Assembly: GCF_008711175.1 (NCBI RefSeq)
Contig: NZ_VWNF01000001.1
Coordinates: forward strand, 62,001-126,000
Direction: 5' to 3'
Length of the DNA: 64,000 nt
DNA from: Nesterenkonia ebinurensis
GTDB lineage: Bacteria > Actinomycetota > Actinomycetes > Actinomycetales > Micrococcaceae
Shown here one piece after another: positions 53,120-62,703 of the stretch (within the stretch, counting starts at the first letter, position 1; each line of letters begins with the position of its first letter). Made by a program: the position numbers and the translations under genes. The notes under the pieces are model-generated. The model had not been told where the DNA came from and ran no database searches. It saw nothing but the letters and a program-made list of their open reading frames with translations.

Positions 53120-56100
53120 ACGGTCCCCGCCGTGGTCAAGGTGGATCCGGTGTTGGTCTTGGTGACCTTCAGCTGCACAGGAATCTGCTGATGCATCTCG
53201 GTGACGTGGCTGACCACTCCGATCCGTCGGCCCTCACCCTGAAGGGTGTGCAGGGCGGACATCACAGCCTCCAGGGTCTGGTCATCCAGGGAACCGAACC
53301 CCTCATCGATGAACAGGCTGTCCAGGCCTATACCGCCGGATTCTGACTGCACCGTCTCGGCCAGTCCCAGAGCCAGGGAGAGCGCGGCCATGAAGATCTC
53401 ACCTCCGGAGAGGGATTCAGCAGGGCGTTCCTGCTCGGCGTACTCGTCGTGGACTTTCAGGTCCAGTCCGCGCAATCCGCGACCGGTGCGTTCTGCATCC
53501 AGCAGCAGTCGGTACCGCCCCTCGGTCATGGCGCTCAGATGCCGGGTGGCGGCCTCGGTGACCCGTTCCAGGCGGGCGGCCAGCACGAAGGTGGTCAGCC
53601 GCATGCGTCTGGTGTTGTCTCCGCCCGTTCCGCGGACTGCTTCGGCCAGTTCAGCGTGCCACTGGGTCTGCTCGGCCTGCCCGGCGCGGTCAGCAGTAGC
53701 CGTGGCAAGTTCGTCTGCAGCACGTTGCAGTCCGGCCAGCTGCACAGTGTACTCGGTGAGCTTATCCCGTGCGTTCTGATATTCGGCGGCGGCCTGCTCC
53801 GCCTGCTCGGCGGCTGCCTGGAGCTGCTCAGGCTGCGGCTGCTGCTCTCCGACCTGGGCACGTGCCCGTCCTGCTCTGACCTCCTCGAGTTCGGCTTCGA
53901 ATCCCAGGCGTTCTTCCGTACTGGCGAACTGGGCGGTGAGCTCTTCCAGCTGCTCCAGCTCCCCAGCCGAGAGCACAGCGGAAGTGACTGCCGCGGCGTC
54001 GTCGAAAATTGATCCTTCCAGATGCTGGGCGGCCTCTGTGTGGCTGTGGGCCGCATCAGCTGCAGACTGTTCTGCCTGCTGCTGTGCCGCCTGTGCTTCT
54101 TTGAGCACCACGTGCAGCTCATCAAGTGCCGCCACCCGGGCGGTGATTGACCGGTACTCACCCCGAAGTGCCTTCAGCCGGACTGCCAGCTGCTCAGCCT
54201 CAGCCTTGAGCCTGGCGGCTTCGGCTGCTTCCCGTTCAGCGCTGTGCTGGGCAGTGGTGCAGCGCTGCCTCAGCTGACTGATCTGCTCTTTGAGCTCCTC
54301 GGCCTGCTGCCGGAGCGTACGCTGCTCAGTTCGCTGCCTGCGGGAGGCAGCCAGCTGCCGGGCTGCCTGCGCCTTGCCGACTTCGGCCTCCTCAGCACTG
54401 AGATATGCGGCCTGGCCCAGTGCCTCGCGGCGCGCCTGAAGTTCCTGCTCAGCGCTCTGGAGCCGGTGGGCCAGGGTGTCTCTGCTGGACCGGGCCTGCT
54501 GCAGCTGCTCGGCGGCATCATCCACCTGCTCCCGGGTGACTGTGTCCGCTTCGGGGGCGTGCGGTTCAGGGTGCTCGGTGGATCCACAGACCAGGCATTT
54601 CTCACCGGGCTCCAGGGTGCTGGCCAATTCATAGGCCAGCGACTGCAGGTGTCCCTGGGAGAGCTCGCGGTAGGCCTGCTGCACCGAATCCGCCTGCTGG
54701 GCTGCGGCCTGGTGCTGGTCACTGAGCATGGTCACCTGGGCCCGTGCAGCCTCACCCTGCTTAGCCCGCTCGGCCTGAGCGATGGCTGCTGTGAGCACCT
54801 CCTGCGCCTGATCCACCGCCTGGTCTGTCTGCTCCGCGCTGATCAGCTGAGCCTGGAGCGTGACCAAGGACTCCTGTGCATCAGTCAGCTCATCCTGGGT
54901 CTGCTCCACCTGCTTCTGGGCAGCCGCAGCTGCCCTGTCCGCAGCGGCGGCACCAGCGACCAGCTCAGCATGCTTGTGCTCAAGGCCGGATGCTTCGGGG
55001 TCGGTGAGCCTGGCCTTCAGATCAGCAACCTCCTCGGCGGCATCAGGCACCGTTCCGACTGCCACGTCGGACTGTCCGGCAAGTGCCTGTACCGCCTGCT
55101 GCTCTGCGGCCTCCCGGACTTCGGCCTTCTGAACTGCGATGTGCTGGATCCGCTCGGCCCGATCGAGCCACACCTTGAGCGTCTCAGCTGACCGGTGGGC
55201 ATTGATCCTCTGCTGAGCGGAGGCAGCCACCGGCCGCCTGGTCTCATGGGCCTCACGCAGTTGGAGATGATCTGCCCAGCGCCTGAGCTCCTGGTCTTTT
55301 CTGGTCATCACCTCCAGCTGCCGGGCTGCCTGCTGCGCTGCCTGCTCGGCCTTGACCGAAGTGCTCTGCAGCACTGTCCGTGCATGCTCAGCCTGCCGCA
55401 ACAGAGGTGCGGCCAACTCTTCGGCGGGAAGCTCCTGGACAGCCGGCATCTCCTCCCCCAACAGCGACTGAGCCCCTGAGCGCAGCGATGCGACCTGCAC
55501 ACTGATCTGGACCTCCAGCTCAGCAAGCACGCCTTCGGACTCGCGTTTGCGCTCCCAAAGGTAGTGCTCCAGCTGCTCATAGGTGGCAATATCGAACAAC
55601 TCCTCCAAGATCTTGCGGCGGTCCTCGTTGGAGGCGTGCATCAGCTGGGCGAAGGCACCCTGCGGGAGCATGATGACCTTGGTGAACTCCCCCATGTCCA
55701 GCCCAAGGATCTCGCGGAGTTCCTTATCCCCCTCGGCGATCTTATGCACCGCCACCGACTTCCACCCGTGATGCTCGAACCGCTCCAGGAACAGCTCGGG
55801 GCCCTCCTGCTGGTCAGCTGCCCCGGCCCGTTTTGCCGGCCGCCAGTACCGCGGCACCCGACGGACTCTGAACCGGTCCTGTCCCCGGGAGAACTCCAGC
55901 TCCACATAGGGTCTGCGGGCTGCTGGAGCGTGCTGGGACTTCAGCCCATCGCTGCCGCGCTCACCGGGCACATCCCCGTATAGGGCAAAGGTAATGGCAT
56001 CCAGCACTGAGGTCTTTCCGGAGCCGGTCTGACCGCGCAGCAGGAAGAGTCCATCCACACTGAGTGCGTCAAAGTCCACCGTCTCAGTGCCGGCAAAGGG

Positions 56101-56136
56101 CCCGAAGGCGCAGATCTCCAACCGATGGAACTTCAT
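53116..56136 (-). CDS. sbcC: exonuclease subunit SbcC (SMC-like ATPase)
   Basis: 1006-residue DNA-repair ATPase working with SbcD on hairpins and blocked ends. Walker A GQTGSGKTSVLDAI (near residue 35), two long Gln/Ala/Glu-rich coiled coils, the zinc hook CLVC in the middle (GEKCLVCGSTEHP), C-terminal signature SLSGGE and Walker B GLDSLFIDEGFGSLD. The start overlaps the sbcD stop (ATGA). The coiled coils are low in complexity, which produces many antisense open frames. Confidence 0.94.
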   Translation of the reverse strand: MKFHRLEICAFGPFAGTETVDFDALSVDGLFLLRGQTGSGKTSVLDAITFALYGDVPGERGSDGLKSQHAPAARRPYVELEFSRGQDRFRVRRVPRYWRPAKRAGAADQQEGPELFLERFEHHGWKSVAVHKIAEGDKELREILGLDMGEFTKVIMLPQGAFAQLMHASNEDRRKILEELFDIATYEQLEHYLWERKRESEGVLAELEVQISVQVASLRSGAQSLLGEEMPAVQELPAEELAAPLLRQAEHARTVLQSTSVKAEQAAQQAARQLEVMTRKDQELRRWADHLQLREAHETRRPVAASAQQRINAHRSAETLKVWLDRAERIQHIAVQKAEVREAAEQQAVQALAGQSDVAVGTVPDAAEEVADLKARLTDPEASGLEHKHAELVAGAAAADRAAAAAQKQVEQTQDELTDAQESLVTLQAQLISAEQTDQAVDQAQEVLTAAIAQAERAKQGEAARAQVTMLSDQHQAAAQQADSVQQAYRELSQGHLQSLAYELASTLEPGEKCLVCGSTEHPEPHAPEADTVTREQVDDAAEQLQQARSSRDTLAHRLQSAEQELQARREALGQAAYLSAEEAEVGKAQAARQLAASRRQRTEQRTLRQQAEELKEQISQLRQRCTTAQHSAEREAAEAARLKAEAEQLAVRLKALRGEYRSITARVAALDELHVVLKEAQAAQQQAEQSAADAAHSHTEAAQHLEGSIFDDAAAVTSAVLSAGELEQLEELTAQFASTEERLGFEAELEEVRAGRARAQVGEQQPQPEQLQAAAEQAEQAAAEYQNARDKLTEYTVQLAGLQRAADELATATADRAGQAEQTQWHAELAEAVRGTGGDNTRRMRLTTFVLAARLERVTEAATRHLSAMTEGRYRLLLDAERTGRGLRGLDLKVHDEYAEQERPAESLSGGEIFMAALSLALGLAETVQSESGGIGLDSLFIDEGFGSLDDQTLEAVMSALHTLQGEGRRIGVVSHVTEMHQQIPVQLKVTKTNTGSTLTTAGTV

Positions 56137-57434
56137 GCCCGCTCCCCCGTCAGCGCTGGTGCCGACCGGACCGCTTCCAAGGCCGCCTCCACGGTCTGCA
56201 GCTCCTCATCGGTGGGCTTCCGGTTCCGCACATGCTCCAAAAAACCAGCAACCACGTCGAGTTCGCTCTGCGCCTCATGCAGCTTCTGGGCATAGCTGCC
56301 CGCCTGCTGGGTGAGCCCAGCTCCGGCGTAGCTGTACTGCATGAGATGCGGATACACCTTGCGCAGCCGCTGGTAGGCCCGCACCGGGTTTTGATCGTCG
56401 GTGAGGACCACTTGGACGAAGTGCTCACAGAAGGCCTCCACTGTCCCGGGTTCCAGAATCTCTGCAATAGTTCCTCTGAGCCGTTTGACCGGGCGCCCGA
56501 TGCTCCAGTCCAGGCCAGTGACCGCGGCCTCCGGGTCATCCAGCAGCTGTGTGTCCACCAGCCAGGCTCCCTTGTGCTGGTTCTCCTCGGAGAAGGAGTA
56601 CCGGATAGGAGAGCCTGAGTAGCGGATCCGGTCAGTCAGCCGCTGCCGACCGTGCAGGTGGCCCAAGGCCGCATAATCAAAGCCTTCGAAGAGCTCCAGG
56701 GGCACCACAGCCAGCCCGCCCACACTTTCCTCATGATGCTCCAGAGTCTGTTCCGGCACCGCCGGTGCCCCAATACTGCGCTCGGATTCACTGGCCTGCC
56801 CGTGGGCAGCGAAGAGATGGGCCATCACCACCACCCTGGGCGGGGCGTCGTTCGCGCTGCCGCTCCCAGGGTTCTCAATCGCCTCGGAAGGCTCCGAGCC
56901 GGCTCGGGTCTTCGCGCGACTGAAACGGGCGCCGTCTCTCTGTGAGAGATCGGCGCGGATGCGGCCGATCACCTCAGTCATCACCGCGGTGTGGCTGGCT
57001 CGCTCCATGCCCAGCTCGGCGGCATAGACCTGCGGTTCCAGGTAGGGCACCCCGTAGACCAGCAGCCGCTCACCGTCACGGTCAATCTCCACCGGGGTCC
57101 AGGCCTCTTCCAGCCCGGAGCGGATATGCACTCCGGCGGCGGCGATCAGCTCCCGGTTCGCGCCCAGCCGCACCGCAGAGTCGTGGTTGCCGGAAGTGAC
57201 CACCACGGTGGCCCCGGCCTCACGCAGGCTGCGCAGACAGCTGCTGAGTTCGCGCACCGCCCATTCCGGAGGCAGCGCCCGGTCGAACACATCGCCCGAA
57301 ACCAGCACTACATCCACCTGGTGCTCCTGAACTGCAGCGCAGATCACCCGGATCATCTCCTGCTGGCTCTGACGCAGGTCTGTGCCGTGAAACCCGCGCC
57401 CCAGATGCCAGTCCGAGGTGTGCAGCAGCTTCAT
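56133..57434 (-). CDS. sbcD: exonuclease subunit SbcD, with in-frame repeat insert
   Basis: 433-residue Mre11-like nuclease. Metallophosphoesterase motifs: TSDWHLG (7-13), SGDVFDR (46-52), SGNHDS (81-86), MAHLF near 204, and GHLHGRQ later. Residues about 167-197 (DGARFSRAKTRAGS and EPSEAIENPGSG onward) are an extra 31 codons between the VIGRIRADL helix and the PPRVVVMAH strand; the same 93-bp element is found in two other genes of the window. The insert lies on a loop, so the fold should survive. Confidence 0.93.
   Translation of the reverse strand: MKLLHTSDWHLGRGFHGTDLRQSQQEMIRVICAAVQEHQVDVVLVSGDVFDRALPPEWAVRELSSCLRSLREAGATVVVTSGNHDSAVRLGANRELIAAAGVHIRSGLEEAWTPVEIDRDGERLLVYGVPYLEPQVYAAELGMERASHTAVMTEVIGRIRADLSQRDGARFSRAKTRAGSEPSEAIENPGSGSANDAPPRVVVMAHLFAAHGQASESERSIGAPAVPEQTLEHHEESVGGLAVVPLELFEGFDYAALGHLHGRQRLTDRIRYSGSPIRYSFSEENQHKGAWLVDTQLLDDPEAAVTGLDWSIGRPVKRLRGTIAEILEPGTVEAFCEHFVQVVLTDDQNPVRAYQRLRKVYPHLMQYSYAGAGLTQQAGSYAQKLHEAQSELDVVAGFLEHVRNRKPTDEELQTVEAALEAVRSAPALTGERA
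56844..56936 (-). repeat. 93-bp in-frame repeat, copy 1 (in sbcD)
   Basis: Aligns without gaps to 57928-58020 and to the complement of 62162-62254; core CCGAGGCGATTGAG identical in all three. Read in the same codon phase in all, giving the shared SEAIE/PEAIE motif. Confidence 0.85.
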
Positions 57435-57523
57435 CCTTCACCCTTCCCTTCGCTCACCCTCACCTTACGGCCCGCCCCGGAGATCGGAATTGTCGCAACC
57501 CCGGCTGACGGCGCATCCAGCGG

Positions 57524-57529
57524 TATCCT
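57524..57529 (+). promoter_or_regulatory. -10 element of a leaderless promoter
   Basis: TATCCT, 8 nt before the GTG at 57538, with no ribosome site between. Confidence 0.45.
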
Positions 57530-57537
57530 TACCCTTC

Positions 57538-58251
57538 GTGACACCTGAAACTGCCGCTGAGGCTCAGCTCATCGAGCGCTTCGAGCCGGTGATGCTCGGG
57601 CTGCTGCCGGGGCCGGACGAACCGGTGCATGCCGAGACGCTGCTGGCGCTGTGCCTGGCTGAGGGACTGGTGGAGATCCTCCAGTGGGCCAAGGAGGGCA
57701 CCGGGGCCGATCCGGCCGCGAGCATGTGGCTGGCCGCTCTGCGCTGGCACCGGATCATCACTGGCGGCTTCCCTGCAGGAGCCCCGGAGCCGCCGCCGCG
57801 TCCCACTGACCATGCTCTGAAGCTGATCCTGGACTCCGGAGGGGCGGAGGTCATCCCCGGCAGCGCCGATGCTTCCCTTGCCGGACTGGCCGACGGAGAG
57901 ATGAAAACCCCGGCAGACTGGACACGGGACGGTGACCGACTGGGCGGAGAGAATGCCCGCGCTGGCGCCAGGTCTTCCGAGGCGATTGAGGAAAGCCACA
58001 GCCGAAGGTCGGCCCATAAGACATTGATACGCACTGTGCCCATCAGTCTGGTGCCGTATGTGGGCACTGAGATGAAGCAGAACTGGGCAGCCGCAGCGGT
58101 CTGCCTCACCCACGGGCACCCTGAGCTGGTGGAGAAGGCACGACGCCGGGCCACAGACTTCCCTGCCCCCGCCGCTCCTGGAGCGCGCCACGAGCTGCTC
58201 ACTGTAGTGGTGGCGGACCTCGCCCGCCGCTGGAAGGAGACTACGGCTTAG
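57538..58251 (+). CDS. degenerate ADP-ribosylglycohydrolase-like protein with repeat insert
   Basis: 237 residues. Two parts recall actinobacterial ADP-ribosylglycohydrolases: LLALCLAEGLVEILQWAKEGTGADPAASMWLAALRW and, later, RTVPISLVPY with VCLTHGHPELV. The N-terminal GDALG metal motif and the KGCGTVMR block are missing, so catalysis is unlikely. Residues 131-161 are the 31-codon repeat element (DGDRLGGENARAGARSSEAI). Probably a decaying or repurposed gene; the open frame is intact. It diverges from sbcD and overlaps the next gene by 11 nt. Confidence 0.6.
   Translation: MTPETAAEAQLIERFEPVMLGLLPGPDEPVHAETLLALCLAEGLVEILQWAKEGTGADPAASMWLAALRWHRIITGGFPAGAPEPPPRPTDHALKLILDSGGAEVIPGSADASLAGLADGEMKTPADWTRDGDRLGGENARAGARSSEAIEESHSRRSAHKTLIRTVPISLVPYVGTEMKQNWAAAAVCLTHGHPELVEKARRRATDFPAPAAPGARHELLTVVVADLARRWKETTA
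57928..58020 (+). repeat. 93-bp in-frame repeat, copy 2
   Basis: Second member; shares GGTGACCGA and AGAG with copy 3 and the CCGAGGCGATTGAG core with both. By hand about 60 of 93 positions match pairwise. Confidence 0.85.
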
Positions 58252-59356
58252 GCAGGGGCCACTTCTCACCCAGCAACTCGCGGAAGGCTGATTCGGTCAG
58301 CAGCCGGATGGACTGGCCCTTTGCCCGGCGCGCCAGGACCTCGCGGACCTTGCGGGCCTGAAGTGGTGGGATGGCCCGGTTGTTCTCTGCGGCTTCGAGG
58401 TCCTGCAGGCCGACCCCGTCGCCGATCACCAGCATGGTAGTGGCGCCGATGACCTTGGATGAGGTGATGGCCCCGTGCTCGGCGGCCAGCGCCTTGGCAT
58501 CAGGCCGCGGAATGGCCAGGTTCCCGCTGAACACCAGATGCTGCCCGCAGAGCGGGTGCTCCGGGTCGGCTTCAGGGTTGGGCGGAAGGTTCCTGCCCTC
58601 GTCCTGCCAGCGCATCAGGTCCGGCAGCATCTCATCGCTGACACTTTCGGCTGCGGCGTCGAACAGCTGTGCGTAGCTGCGCGCCTGGCGGGTGGCACGG
58701 GACTCATAGGCCCGCGGAGAGCTCCAGGCCTCCAGCTCTTCAGCCTCGATCTGGTGGGCGGCGAAGAGCCGGTCCAGCTGGGTGACACGCTGCCGCTCGG
58801 CGATGTCCACCACGATGGCCGCAGCCGCCCGGGCGTCCCACAGCGCATGGTGGTGGTGTTTGAGCTGGAAGCCAGCCTCAGCCGCAGCCCTGGGCAGGGT
58901 ATGGGAGTCCAGCTGGTAGACCACCCGGGCCAGCCGCACCGAACACAGCGCCCGCAGTCCGCCCGGGGAGTCCAGCCCGGAGACCTCCAGGGCGGATTCG
59001 AAGACCTCCGTGTCAAAAGTCGCGTTGTGCGCCACCAGAATGTCGGTGCCGATGAACTCACGGATCTCCCCGAAGAGCTCGCTGAAGCGCGGCTCACCAG
59101 CCACCCGTTCCGGAGTGATCCCGTGGATCTCAACATTCCGGGGGTCAAACCGGTCGAACCCGGCCGGGGGCCGCATCCGCCTGAAGTACAGCTCGTCCAC
59201 GTTGCCGTCGCGGATGCGCACCATGCCGATGGCACAAGGGGAGCCGCGGAATCCGTTGGCGGTCTCGAAGTCCACGGCGGTGAAGTTCAGGCCCCTGACC
59301 CGCGGCGGGCGCAGTCCGGCCAGAGCACCGCCGAGCGGAGATGCTGATACTGCCAT
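58241..59356 (-). CDS. DnaQ-like exonuclease with BRCT domain
   Basis: 371 residues. N-terminal DEDDh exonuclease: AVDFETANG (Exo I), AHNATFDTEVF (Exo II), HHALWDARAAA (Exo III). C-terminal BRCT domain: HPLCGQHLVFSGNLAIPRPDAKALAAEHG in two parts, with VGDG-type loop. Such fusions resemble the epsilon-like proofreading or repair exonucleases of actinobacteria; role in DNA repair is inferred. Overlaps the preceding convergent gene by 11 nt; rdgB ends 3 nt away on the same strand. Confidence 0.85.
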   Translation of the reverse strand: MAVSASPLGGALAGLRPPRVRGLNFTAVDFETANGFRGSPCAIGMVRIRDGNVDELYFRRMRPPAGFDRFDPRNVEIHGITPERVAGEPRFSELFGEIREFIGTDILVAHNATFDTEVFESALEVSGLDSPGGLRALCSVRLARVVYQLDSHTLPRAAAEAGFQLKHHHHALWDARAAAAIVVDIAERQRVTQLDRLFAAHQIEAEELEAWSSPRAYESRATRQARSYAQLFDAAAESVSDEMLPDLMRWQDEGRNLPPNPEADPEHPLCGQHLVFSGNLAIPRPDAKALAAEHGAITSSKVIGATTMLVIGDGVGLQDLEAAENNRAIPPLQARKVREVLARRAKGQSIRLLTESAFRELLGEKWPLPKP

Positions 59357-59359
59357 GTG

Positions 59360-60025
59360 CTAACTCAGCACCTCCACGATGCGCGGGGCCAGCTGGGCGA
59401 AGGCCTGGCCGCGGTGCGAGATGGCGTTCTTCTCCGCCATCGGCAGCTCCGCGCAGGAGCGGGTCTCACTCACCGGCTGCAGCACCGGATCGTAGCCGAA
59501 ACCGCCCTCACCTCGTTCCTCGGTGAGCAGCCTACCTTCCAGTCGCCCTTCGGCAGTGAACTCAGCCGGGGCGGCGTCGTGATCTGTTCCTGGCACCACC
59601 AGGGAGGCCACACAGACAAAGGCGGCGGCACGGTGCTCTGCGGGGATATCTGTCAGCTGCTGAAGCAGCAGCTGACGGTTGGTCTCATCGCTGGCGGCCG
59701 CACCGGCCCAGCGTGCTGAGAAGACGCCCGGCGCTCCATTCAGCACCTCCACGGCGAGGCCGGAGTCATCGGCCACCGCCGGCAGTCCGGTCTGCTGCGC
59801 CACGGTGCGAGCCTTCAGCAGGGAGTTCTGCTCGAAGCTCACCCCGGTCTCCGGGATATCCCCCACCCCGGCGCTGGCGGCATCGACGACCACCCGCTCC
59901 AGGTCCAGATGGCCCAGCTGGGGCTGGTCGGCCAGCAGAGCGCGGAACTCGCGCAGTTTGCCCGGGTTGGAGGTGGCCAACACAATCCGGGCACCCTGCG
60001 GAGCGGTGTTCACCGGAACGCTCAT
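59360..60025 (-). CDS. rdgB: XTP/dITP diphosphatase
   Basis: 221-residue house-cleaning pyrophosphatase removing non-canonical purine NTPs. Motifs: [11 protein letters not shown] (17-27), [31 protein letters not shown] and GFGYDPV, then SHRGQA at the end. Overlaps rph by 4 nt, as in many actinobacteria. Confidence 0.95.
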   Translation of the reverse strand: MSVPVNTAPQGARIVLATSNPGKLREFRALLADQPQLGHLDLERVVVDAASAGVGDIPETGVSFEQNSLLKARTVAQQTGLPAVADDSGLAVEVLNGAPGVFSARWAGAAASDETNRQLLLQQLTDIPAEHRAAAFVCVASLVVPGTDHDAAPAEFTAEGRLEGRLLTEERGEGGFGYDPVLQPVSETRSCAELPMAEKNAISHRGQAFAQLAPRIVEVLS

Positions 60026-60762
60026 TCGGCCAGGGCCTGCCGCTGGATATCGGTAAGCTGGGCACAGCCGGCCACAGCCAGGTCCAGCAGCTCATTGAGC
60101 TGGTCACGGCTGAAGGGGGTACCCTCGGCGGTGCCCTGGACCTCCACGAAGTCCCCGGAGCCGGTGACCACCACATTCATATCGGTGCCCGCTGTGGAGT
60201 CCTCCCCATAGGGCAGATCCAGCACCGCAGTGCCGTCGGGCAGCACGCCCACTGAGATCGCGGAGACCGAGTCGGTGAGCACCTCGGCGCGCTTACGGAC
60301 GTGGCCCTCGGCGCGGGCCCATTCGATGGCGTCCGCCAGGGCCACAAACGCCCCGGTGATCGCAGCGGTGCGGGTGCCTCCGTCGGCCTGCAGCACATCG
60401 CAGTCCAGGGTGATCATGTTCTCTCCCAGGGATTCTAAGTCCACTACCGCGCGCAGCGACCGGCCGATCAGCCGGGAGATTTCGTGGGTGCGACCGCCGA
60501 TTTTGCCCTTGACCGCCTCCCGGGAGTTCCGGGTGTTGGTGGCCCTGGGCAGCATGGCGTACTCGGCGGTGACCCAGCCGCGGCCCTGGCCCCTGAGCCA
60601 GCGCGGCACCTCGGACTCGAAGCTGGCGGTGCACAGCACCCGGGTGTTCCCGAATTCGATCAGAGCGCTGCCCTCGGCGTGGGCGGACCAGTTCCGGGTG
60701 ATGGACACCTCGCGCAGCTGGTCGATGCTGCGCCCGTCAGCGCGTGCGTACTTCTGACTCAT
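60022..60762 (-). CDS. rph: ribonuclease PH
   Basis: 246-residue phosphorolytic 3' exoribonuclease trimming tRNA precursors. [15 protein letters not shown] opening, [34 protein letters not shown] and the phosphate site [15 protein letters not shown] are all present. Upstream MBL gene is 45 nt away. Homohexamer in the family. Confidence 0.96.
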   Translation of the reverse strand: MSQKYARADGRSIDQLREVSITRNWSAHAEGSALIEFGNTRVLCTASFESEVPRWLRGQGRGWVTAEYAMLPRATNTRNSREAVKGKIGGRTHEISRLIGRSLRAVVDLESLGENMITLDCDVLQADGGTRTAAITGAFVALADAIEWARAEGHVRKRAEVLTDSVSAISVGVLPDGTAVLDLPYGEDSTAGTDMNVVVTGSGDFVEVQGTAEGTPFSRDQLNELLDLAVAGCAQLTDIQRQALAE

Positions 60763-60806
60763 GAACCCTCCTGCATGAACTTCTCTGGGGATATTTTCTC
60801 CACGTT

Positions 60807-61607
60807 TCAGATCTGATAGGTGACTCCGGCGGCGGCCACCGCAATATTTCCGTCATATCGCTTGGCGGCGTGCTCCCGCACCACCGCTGCGTCGGTCCAG
60901 GCGGGGATATGGGTCAGCAGCAGCCGGCCAACTCCGGCTTCGGCGGCTGCAGCCCCGGCCCGGTCGCCGTTGAGGTGAATGCCTTCCAGCTCCTCATCAC
61001 GGTCGTCCTGGTAGGCGGCTTCGCAGAGGAACACGTCGGCCCCCTGGGCGGCTTCGATGAGCCCTTCGCAGCTGTCGGTGTCACCGGAGTAGGCGAGTAT
61101 CCGGGTTCCGGGGCCATCCCCTGGGGCGCCGTCGTCAGCTACCTCGATGCGCAGTGCGTAGGGCTCCTCGATAGGGTGCCGGACGATCACCGGGGTGATC
61201 CGGAACGGACCGATCTCAGCGGTCGCCCCCGGCGTCCAGGTGCGGAAGTCGAACTCAGAGTGCATACCCGGGTCAGGTTCAATCCCGTGGGCCACCGCAA
61301 TCCGCTCATCGGTGCCCGCCGGTCCGTAGACCGGGATCCTTTCGGCAGGCCAGCCGCCGGGGCGCCATTTGACCGCTATGTGCAGCCCGGTCAGATCCAT
61401 GTAGTGGTCAGGGTGCAGGTGGCTCAGGCACACTGCGTCTAAGTCCTCCAGCGCGATGTGCTTCTGCAGCGGTCCCAACGCTCCGCTGCCCAAGTCAAGA
61501 GCGATCCGCCAGGTGCGGCCGGCGTGCTCGTGGCTGACCAGGTAGCAGCTTGCCGCTGAGTGCGGTCCCGGGAAGGACCCGCTGCAGCCGATGATCGTCA
61601 GTTTCAT
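60807..61607 (-). CDS. metallo-beta-lactamase-fold phosphodiesterase, Rv1339-like
   Basis: 266-residue MBL-fold hydrolase with the zinc motif [10 protein letters not shown] (near residue 82), a [11 protein letters not shown] strand and LLLTHIPAW near the end. Position between rph and the clpS block matches mycobacterial Rv1339, reported as an atypical cyclic-AMP phosphodiesterase; RNase Z-like activity is another option. Cytosolic; ATG start at 61607. Confidence 0.87.
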   Translation of the reverse strand: MKLTIIGCSGSFPGPHSAASCYLVSHEHAGRTWRIALDLGSGALGPLQKHIALEDLDAVCLSHLHPDHYMDLTGLHIAVKWRPGGWPAERIPVYGPAGTDERIAVAHGIEPDPGMHSEFDFRTWTPGATAEIGPFRITPVIVRHPIEEPYALRIEVADDGAPGDGPGTRILAYSGDTDSCEGLIEAAQGADVFLCEAAYQDDRDEELEGIHLNGDRAGAAAAEAGVGRLLLTHIPAWTDAAVVREHAAKRYDGNIAVAAAGVTYQI

Positions 61608-61648
61608 ATGTGGCTCAGCATAGCGGCACTGGGAGTCCGGCGTGATAT

Positions 61649-62380
61649 TCAGTCCTGGTCTGCGACATCGCCTTCGGCATCGGGTATCACCTCCAGCATC
61701 GCGGAGAACAGAGTCTCCTGCAGCCAGGTGGAAAAGGCGTAGAGCTCGGCCATGAAGTCATCGGTGGTGGCGGCCCGGCCGCGTCCGGCCCGCTGGTGGA
61801 CCTGCTCGGCATCGGCCTCGTCCTCGATGCCCAGGCGGGCGGCCAGAGTCAGCCGCACATCGTTGAGTGCACGGCCGAACACCGGGGCCTGCTCCTCGGT
61901 CAGCGTCACCGGGTCCGATTCCAGGGCCAGCCGGGCTGCCCGCAGATCAGCGATCTTGGACTCACGCAGCGAGGACTCGGCCAGCCGGCGGAACTGAGCC
62001 GCTTCTTCTGGGTCAGAGGAGGCCTCCGGCAGCAGCCGGGCCAGCGCAGGATCGGATGGGGGTACCACGCCGTCTGCTTCAGTCTCCTCCCCCAGGCCTG
62101 CTCCCAGTCCGGCCAGCTCCCGGCGGAAGTGGACGAAGGGGTCGTCTCCGGGCTCCTGGGCGGTGTCGGCGAACCTGCGGTTCGTCGTTCCCTCAATCGC
62201 CTCGGGAGGCTCCGCATCGCTGCGAGTCTCCTCTCGGCTCAATCGGTCACCGCTCACTTCCTGCGTCCTCTGCTCCAGCATGGTGATCACATCGGCGCAG
62301 AGCTGGGAGAGCAGGCGCCGCTCATGGGACTCCAGGTCTGCCTTATAGCCGCGGGTGGTGGCGCGGAATGCCCGAGCCAT
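61649..62380 (-). CDS. DUF2017 family protein with repeat insert
   Basis: 243 residues; helical protein encoded next to clpS as in most actinobacteria. RAFRATTRGYKADLESHERRLLSQLCADVITML opens the domain and DPFVHFRREL, then NDVRLTLAARLGI and WLQETLFSAML close it. Residues about 43-73 (GDRLSREETRSDAEPPEAIE onward) are the 93-bp repeat element, lying in the linker after the first helix. Function unknown; genomic linkage suggests a tie to Clp proteolysis. Confidence 0.85.
   Translation of the reverse strand: MARAFRATTRGYKADLESHERRLLSQLCADVITMLEQRTQEVSGDRLSREETRSDAEPPEAIEGTTNRRFADTAQEPGDDPFVHFRRELAGLGAGLGEETEADGVVPPSDPALARLLPEASSDPEEAAQFRRLAESSLRESKIADLRAARLALESDPVTLTEEQAPVFGRALNDVRLTLAARLGIEDEADAEQVHQRAGRGRAATTDDFMAELYAFSTWLQETLFSAMLEVIPDAEGDVADQD
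62162..62254 (-). repeat. 93-bp in-frame repeat, copy 3 (in the DUF2017 gene)
   Basis: Third member of the element, same codon phase as the others. GATTGAG occurs twice in it, and GCCTCCCGAGGC can form a 4-bp stem. Confidence 0.85.
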
Positions 62381-62383
62381 CCG

Positions 62384-62680
62384 CTATTCGGCCTCTTCGA
62401 TGGTGGCCTGCAGTCCGTAGCCGTGCATGGCGGTGACATCACGCTCGGCCTTCTCCCGCGGGCCGGTGGCCACCACTGCCCGGCCCTCGTGGTGGACCTG
62501 GAGCATCAGCTTCTTGGCCTTGGCCTTGGAATGGCCGAAGTAGCTGCGGAACACCCAAGCCACATAGCTCATCAGGTTCACTGGGTCGTTCCACACCACT
62601 ACCTGGTAGGGCTTGGCAGCCACAGTGCCCAGGTGGAGGTCGGTCTCCTCCTGGGTGAGGGTGGATCCTGCGGTGGTCAT
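62384..62680 (-). CDS. clpS: ATP-dependent Clp protease adaptor ClpS
   Basis: 98-residue adaptor that delivers N-degron substrates to ClpC/ClpA. Core YQVVVWNDPVNLMSYVAWVF with the substrate-binding NDP and the VHHEGRAVVATGPREKAERDV segment. TAGACT lies 6 nt before the ATG, so it is probably leaderless. Read leftward, followed 3 nt later by the DUF2017 gene. Confidence 0.95.
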   Translation of the reverse strand: MTTAGSTLTQEETDLHLGTVAAKPYQVVVWNDPVNLMSYVAWVFRSYFGHSKAKAKKLMLQVHHEGRAVVATGPREKAERDVTAMHGYGLQATIEEAE

Positions 62681-62686
62681 GGGTCA

Positions 62687-62696
62687 AGTCTAGGAT
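62687..62696. promoter_or_regulatory. bidirectional promoter, overlapping -10 elements
   Basis: TAGGAT on the plus strand (62691-62696) lies 7 nt before pncB; TAGACT on the minus strand (complement of 62687-62692) lies 6 nt before clpS. The hexamers share two base pairs in a 23-nt intergenic region, so each gene's upstream promoter sequence lies inside the other gene. Confidence 0.7.
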
Positions 62697-62703
62697 GTGC
62701 ACC

